From JAYTQQ01 sp043746635 (lineage in GTDB: Bacteria; Bdellovibrionota; Bdellovibrionia; Bdellovibrionales; JAMPXM01), in NCBI GenBank assembly GCA_043746635.1, contig JAYTQQ010000256.1:1-9277 (forward strand): 9,277 bases of DNA, written 5' to 3'. The notes beneath the pieces were generated by a model. It had not been told where the DNA came from. It worked only from the letters and a program-made list of their open reading frames with translations, and ran no database searches. Shown here one piece after another: positions 6,444 through 9,277 of this stretch. Every line of letters begins with the position of its first letter. Position 1 is the stretch's first letter. The translations under genes and the position numbers were made by a program.

Positions 6444-7073
6444 ATGGCTAAAGTTGCACTTTTAGATTGGGATAAAAAGAAAATTGGCGATGTTGAGTTA
6501 GCCGCAGAGGTTTTTGAAAAGCCTGTGAAGCTCGATATCCTTCACACCGTTGTTCGTTGGCAGCTTGCTTGCCGTCGTCAAGGTACCGTGATGACAAAAA
6601 CCAAGGGTCTCGTTTCGGGCGGCGGTAAAAAGCCATTCAAACAAAAAGGGACTGGTAACGCGAGACAAGGTTCAAGCAGGTCTCCACTCATGCCTGGTGG
6701 CGGGACCATGTTTGGTCCACAGCCACGTGATTATAGCTACGTTCTTCCTAAGAAAATGCGTCAGTTGGGTTTAAAAATGGCTCTCTCTTATCTTCATAAA
6801 GAAGGCCGTATTTTCATCGTTGATTCAATGGATTCAAAAGGCAAAACAAAAGAACTCGCAAAAAGATTCGAAACTTTCGGTCTTACAAAAGCAGTTTTGA
6901 TCGATCAAGAATTGAACGCTAACTTCGGGCGCGCTTCAAAAAATCTTGGCAAATTTCGTTATTATTCAGTTGATGGCATCAACGTCTACGATCTTTTGAA
7001 GTATGACTCTTTGGTTATGACCAAAGCATCGGTACAAAAAATCGTTGATCGTATGGGAGAGAAAAATGCTTGA
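6444..7073 (+). CDS. rplD: 50S ribosomal protein L4
   Basis: L4 binds 23S rRNA domain I and sends a long loop to the exit tunnel constriction; in E. coli it also represses the S10 operon through its leader and stimulates termination there. At 209 residues it is standard (E. coli 201). The tunnel loop runs about 50-100 and holds GGGKKPFKQKGTGNARQG, with Lys62/Lys63 at the place where E. coli K63 changes give macrolide resistance. The C-terminal globular part (NVYDLLKYDSLVMTK) is typical. The start is ATG 6444, 3 bp after the rplC stop, with only a weak AAAGAG (6432-6437) ahead, so translation is probably coupled to rplC. Its last 8 bases overlap rplW. Confidence 0.97.
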   Translation: MAKVALLDWDKKKIGDVELAAEVFEKPVKLDILHTVVRWQLACRRQGTVMTKTKGLVSGGGKKPFKQKGTGNARQGSSRSPLMPGGGTMFGPQPRDYSYVLPKKMRQLGLKMALSYLHKEGRIFIVDSMDSKGKTKELAKRFETFGLTKAVLIDQELNANFGRASKNLGKFRYYSVDGINVYDLLKYDSLVMTKASVQKIVDRMGEKNA

Positions 7074-7344
7074 AGTAATTAAAAAACCTTTAGTCAGCGA
7101 AAAAAATGCGATTCACGCTGAATACAATACGTATTCATTCGAAGTCGATTGGCACGCAACTAAGATAGACATCAGAAAAGCAATTGAGACAAACTTCAAA
7201 GTTAAAGTTGAAGCTGTCCGAACAATGGTCTACCGTGGTCGTTTTTTCAGAAAACAAGCGAATCTTGGTAAGCCACAACTTCAAAAAAAGGCTTTAGTAA
7301 AGCTTGCAGCAGGCGAGAAAATCGCACTGTTTGAGGGAGCATAA
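7066..7344 (+). CDS. rplW: 50S ribosomal protein L23
   Basis: L23 sits at the exit of the nascent-peptide tunnel and docks trigger factor and SRP. The protein has 92 residues (E. coli 100). The N-terminal KPLVSEK motif is kept; Glu12 matches E. coli Glu18, the key docking residue for trigger factor. The central segment with ATKIDIRKAIE and the KKALVKLAAGEKI end are typical of the family. I chose ATG 7066 because GGGAG (7055-7059) lies six bases upstream and the protein then begins as usual; the in-frame TTG at 7045 would add seven unconserved residues. The gene overlaps the rplD end by 8 bp, which suggests translational coupling, and stops 2 bp before rplB. Confidence 0.96.
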   Translation: MLEVIKKPLVSEKNAIHAEYNTYSFEVDWHATKIDIRKAIETNFKVKVEAVRTMVYRGRFFRKQANLGKPQLQKKALVKLAAGEKIALFEGA

Positions 7345-7346
7345 TA

Positions 7347-8165
7347 ATGGGTATCAAAGCTTACAAACCCCGTAGTCCAAGCCGCCGTACAATGACAGGC
7401 TTCGATTTTTCTGAAATCACAAAAGATTATCCAGAAAAGTCTTTGACATTTCCTTTAAATAAAAAAGCTGCGAGAAACAATCACGGTCAAATTACAATTC
7501 GTCACCAAGGTGGCGGACACAAGCGCCGTTATCGTTTGATCGACTTCAATCGCACAAAACTCGACGTGACAGCAAAAGTCGCTTCGATTGAATACGATCC
7601 AAATCGTACCGCTCGTATCGCTCTTTTGAACTACACCGATGGTTCTAAAACTTATATCATTGCACCAGTTGGTTTGACGCTTGGTGATAGCATCGTTGCG
7701 AGCGCAACGGCCGATATTAAACCTGGTAACTCTCTTCCTTTGTCGTCTATTCCGTCAGGAACAGTCATTCATAACGTTGAGATGCGCCCGGGTAAAGGTG
7801 CTCAAATTGCAAGAGGTGCCGGCACAGGTGCTACTCTCGTTGCGAAACTTGGCCAGTATTGCCAAGTGAGAATGCCTTCTGGCGAAGTTCGTCAGATTCT
7901 TTCAAATTGCACAGCAACCATCGGTCAAGTCGGCAATACAGATAACGAGAATATCAATATCGGTAAAGCGGGTCGTAATCGTTGGAAGGGTATTCGTCCT
8001 TCGGTTCGTGGTATGCACATGAATCCGGTCGATCATCCACTCGGAGGAGGAGAAGGTGTCGGTAAAGGACATCATCCCGTCACTCCATGGGGACAACCTT
8101 GCAAAGGTTATAAGACAAGAAATAACAAACGAACTAATAGTCAGATTGTTAAGCGAAGAAAATAA
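7347..8165 (+). CDS. rplB: 50S ribosomal protein L2
   Basis: L2 is one of the largest and most conserved 50S proteins; it helps join the subunits and supports the peptidyl transferase centre. Length is standard (272 residues; E. coli 273). The OB-fold part has QGGGHKRRYRLIDF (54-67), and the SH3-like part has MRPGKGAQIARGAG and AGRNRWKG. The C-terminal loop reads MNPVDHPLGGGEG: Asp229 and His230 match E. coli D228/H229, implicated in peptidyl transferase function, while the second His (E. coli 231) is Leu232 here. TPWGQP and the basic tail follow. The start is ATG 7347, two bases after the rplW stop, with GGGAG (7335-7339) seven bases upstream. Confidence 0.98.
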   Translation: MGIKAYKPRSPSRRTMTGFDFSEITKDYPEKSLTFPLNKKAARNNHGQITIRHQGGGHKRRYRLIDFNRTKLDVTAKVASIEYDPNRTARIALLNYTDGSKTYIIAPVGLTLGDSIVASATADIKPGNSLPLSSIPSGTVIHNVEMRPGKGAQIARGAGTGATLVAKLGQYCQVRMPSGEVRQILSNCTATIGQVGNTDNENINIGKAGRNRWKGIRPSVRGMHMNPVDHPLGGGEGVGKGHHPVTPWGQPCKGYKTRNNKRTNSQIVKRRK

Positions 8166-8169
8166 TTAG

Positions 8170-8184
8170 GAGAGCGGAGCTCTC
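8170..8184 (+). other. GC-rich hairpin after rplB that hides a ribosome-binding-like site
   Basis: GAGAGC (8170-8175) and GCTCTC (8179-8184) are a perfect 6-bp stem with a GGA loop. The left arm overlaps a TAGGAG (8167-8172), which recurs at 8214-8219 as the true rpsS site. With no T-run it is not an intrinsic terminator. It may tune spacing or mRNA stability between rplB and rpsS; this is inference. Confidence 0.45.
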
Positions 8185-8186
8185 AT

Positions 8187-8213
8187 GTATTTGAACCAGC
8201 GTATTTGAACCAG
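8187..8213 (+). repeat. Tandem duplication, 14-bp period, upstream of rpsS
   Basis: GTATTTGAACCAG occurs at 8187-8199 and again at 8201-8213, separated by one base. It is a perfect 13-bp direct repeat in the 59-bp rplB-rpsS gap, the widest gap inside the S10 operon proper. It is probably a recent slippage duplication; no function is evident. Confidence 0.85.
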
Positions 8214-8224
8214 TAGGAGTAATT

Positions 8225-8515
8225 GTGGCACGTTCAGTAAAAAAAGGTCCCTTTATCGATGATCATCTTCTTAAGAAGCTTAACAATGCTCTCGAGAAAA
8301 ATGACAAAAAAGTCATCAAGACCTGGTCACGTAGATCAACGGTTTTACCTGAAGCGGTAGGCCTGACGTTTGCGGTTCACAACGGAAAAAAATTCGTTCC
8401 AGTTTATGTTTCTGAAAACATGATCGGTCACAAGTTTGGTGAGTTCGCGCCTACCAGAACTTTTCAGGGTCATGCTGAGAAGAAAACTGCAAAACCTGCT
8501 CCGGCAAAATCTTAA
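8225..8515 (+). CDS. rpsS: 30S ribosomal protein S19
   Basis: S19 lies at the top of the 30S head, near the A-site tRNA and the contact with the 50S subunit. At 96 residues it is close to E. coli (92). The signature RSVKKGPFIDDHLLKKL opens the protein, followed by WSRRSTVLPEAVGLTFAVHNG and GHKFGEFAPTRTFQGH. The last ~12 residues, lysine, alanine and proline rich, are a variable tail. It starts with GTG at 8225; TAGGAG (8214-8219) lies five bases upstream, and the protein begins exactly where the family does. rplV follows after 20 bp. Confidence 0.97.
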   Translation: MARSVKKGPFIDDHLLKKLNNALEKNDKKVIKTWSRRSTVLPEAVGLTFAVHNGKKFVPVYVSENMIGHKFGEFAPTRTFQGHAEKKTAKPAPAKS

Positions 8516-8535
8516 AAGCTTAAACAGAGGAATAT

Positions 8536-8865
8536 ATGGTTAAAGCTCAACTTAGAAATTTTAAAGTCAGTTGTCAGAAGGCTCGTACGGTTGTCGATCT
8601 CGTTCGCGGTAAAAACGTGAGCGATGCGATCCGCATCTTGGCTTTCATGCCTCAGAAAACGGCTTTGCCACTCAAGAAACTCATTGAGTCTGCGGTCGCA
8701 AATGCTGAGCAAACAAAAACAATTGACGTAGATAATTTATACATCAAAACATTGACTGTTGATATGGGTCCTTCACAGCGAAGATTCAGACCACGAGCTC
8801 AAGGGCGTGCAACTCCAGTTTTAAAGAAATCTAGTCATATCAACATTACATTGGACGAGAGGTAA
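8536..8865 (+). CDS. rplV: 50S ribosomal protein L22
   Basis: L22 contacts every domain of 23S rRNA and its long beta-hairpin lines the exit tunnel opposite L4, where changes confer macrolide resistance in other bacteria. The 109-residue length is normal (E. coli 110). The N-terminal globular part holds VSCQKARTVVDLVRGK (11-26) and the helix LKKLIESAVANAE (46-58). The hairpin is at about 75-98, with GPSQRRFRPRAQGRA (78-92), and there is no insertion or deletion suggesting resistance. The start is ATG 8536 with AGAGG (8526-8530) five bases upstream. The stop TAA lies 5 bp before rpsC. Confidence 0.97.
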   Translation: MVKAQLRNFKVSCQKARTVVDLVRGKNVSDAIRILAFMPQKTALPLKKLIESAVANAEQTKTIDVDNLYIKTLTVDMGPSQRRFRPRAQGRATPVLKKSSHINITLDER

Positions 8866-8870
8866 TCAGA

Positions 8871-9277
8871 GTGGGACAAAAGGTAAATCCAATTAGTCTG
8901 CGTTTAGGTGTCATCCGTACTTGGGATTCAAGATGGTACGCAAAAGGCCAACAATTCGCCGAGAACTTACACGAAGACATTAAGCTTCGAAAATATTTGT
9001 CTCAAAAACTCAAGCATGCGGGCGTTGCTCGTATCGAGATGGAGAGAGCTGCAAAAAAGTTGAAGATCATTATTTCAACGGCTCGTCCGGGTGTTGTGAT
9101 CGGTAAAAAAGGATCAGGCATTGATACTTTGAAAGCCGATGTTCAAAAACTGACTCCTAATGAAGTTTATTTGAATATCCAAGAAGTACGTAAGCCAGAT
9201 ATCGATGCACAATTAGTTGCAGAAAATATTGCACTCCAACTTGAAAAACGTATCTCTTGGAGAAGAGCTTTGAAAAA
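8871..9277 (+). CDS. rpsC: 30S ribosomal protein S3 (N-terminal 135 residues; 3' end outside window)
   Basis: S3 forms part of the mRNA entry channel in the 30S head and takes part in the ribosome's mRNA helicase activity. Only 135 codons plus two bases are present; the E. coli protein has 233 residues. It begins MGQKVNPISLRLG, as the family does, from GTG 8871, with GAGAGG (8857-8862) eight bases upstream overlapping the end of rplV. The KH domain carries VIGKKGSG, with GKKG at 78-81. Arg131, Arg132 and Lys135 fall at the same numbers as the E. coli helicase residues. rplP and rpmC are expected downstream, but this cannot be seen. Confidence 0.96.
   Translation, partial: MGQKVNPISLRLGVIRTWDSRWYAKGQQFAENLHEDIKLRKYLSQKLKHAGVARIEMERAAKKLKIIISTARPGVVIGKKGSGIDTLKADVQKLTPNEVYLNIQEVRKPDIDAQLVAENIALQLEKRISWRRALK

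Noticed and set aside
7045..7065. TTG at 7045 as the rplW start, adding seven residues
   Set aside because: ATG 7066 has a well-placed GGGAG, and the protein from there begins as L23 normally does; the extra residues merely read the rplD end in another frame.
1..9277. Mobile element, CRISPR, defence, toxin-antitoxin or biosynthetic system
   Set aside because: Every long reading frame that makes sense is a core transcription or translation gene in canonical order; no transposase, integrase, repeat array or accessory protein is visible.

Overview
This window is a core gene-expression locus from a Gram-negative, proteobacterial-type bacterium. All genes are on the + strand: the 3' part of rpoC, then rpsL, rpsG, fusA (str cluster), then rpsJ, rplC, rplD, rplW, rplB, rpsS, rplV and the 5' part of rpsC (S10 cluster). 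The beta' subunit carries the long insertion in its trigger loop that is typical of Proteobacteria. tuf is absent from the usual fusA-rpsJ position, the coding base composition is moderate, and rpoC, str and S10 clusters are joined. Together these suggest a delta-proteobacterium-like lineage, perhaps Bdellovibrionota; this is inference from gene order and protein feel, not a database match.

Layout. Bases 1-1802 encode the last ~600 residues of RNA polymerase beta'. A 91-bp gap with repeated GACGTC elements, overlapping a plausible promoter, leads into rpsL and rpsG, which are 4 bp apart. A clear intrinsic terminator (2779-2810) follows rpsG, so fusA is partly insulated from the genes before it. 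After fusA comes the only long non-coding stretch (4945-5390). It holds an orphan Shine-Dalgarno sequence, a strong sigma70-type promoter and a potentially structured leader for the S10 operon. From rpsJ onward the genes are tightly packed, with gaps of 2-59 bp and one 8-bp overlap (rplD/rplW), as expected for a single co-transcribed ribosomal protein operon. rpsC runs off the window end.

Function. The products act together in transcription and translation: beta' carries much of the polymerase active centre; S12, S7, S10, S19 and S3 build the 30S decoding, head and mRNA-entry regions; L3, L4, L23, L2 and L22 build the 50S core and exit tunnel; EF-G is the translocation/recycling GTPase.

There is no mobile element, CRISPR array, tRNA, rRNA or unknown accessory gene here, and I do not see a new multi-gene system. 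The points most worth a second look are: EF-G, whose two domain IV tip loops depart from the translocase consensus, including Arg at the His583 position; the structured S10 leader with the orphan ribosome-binding site where tuf is often found; the repeat/promoter between rpoC and rpsL; the N-terminal extension on L3; and a 14-bp tandem duplication before rpsS.
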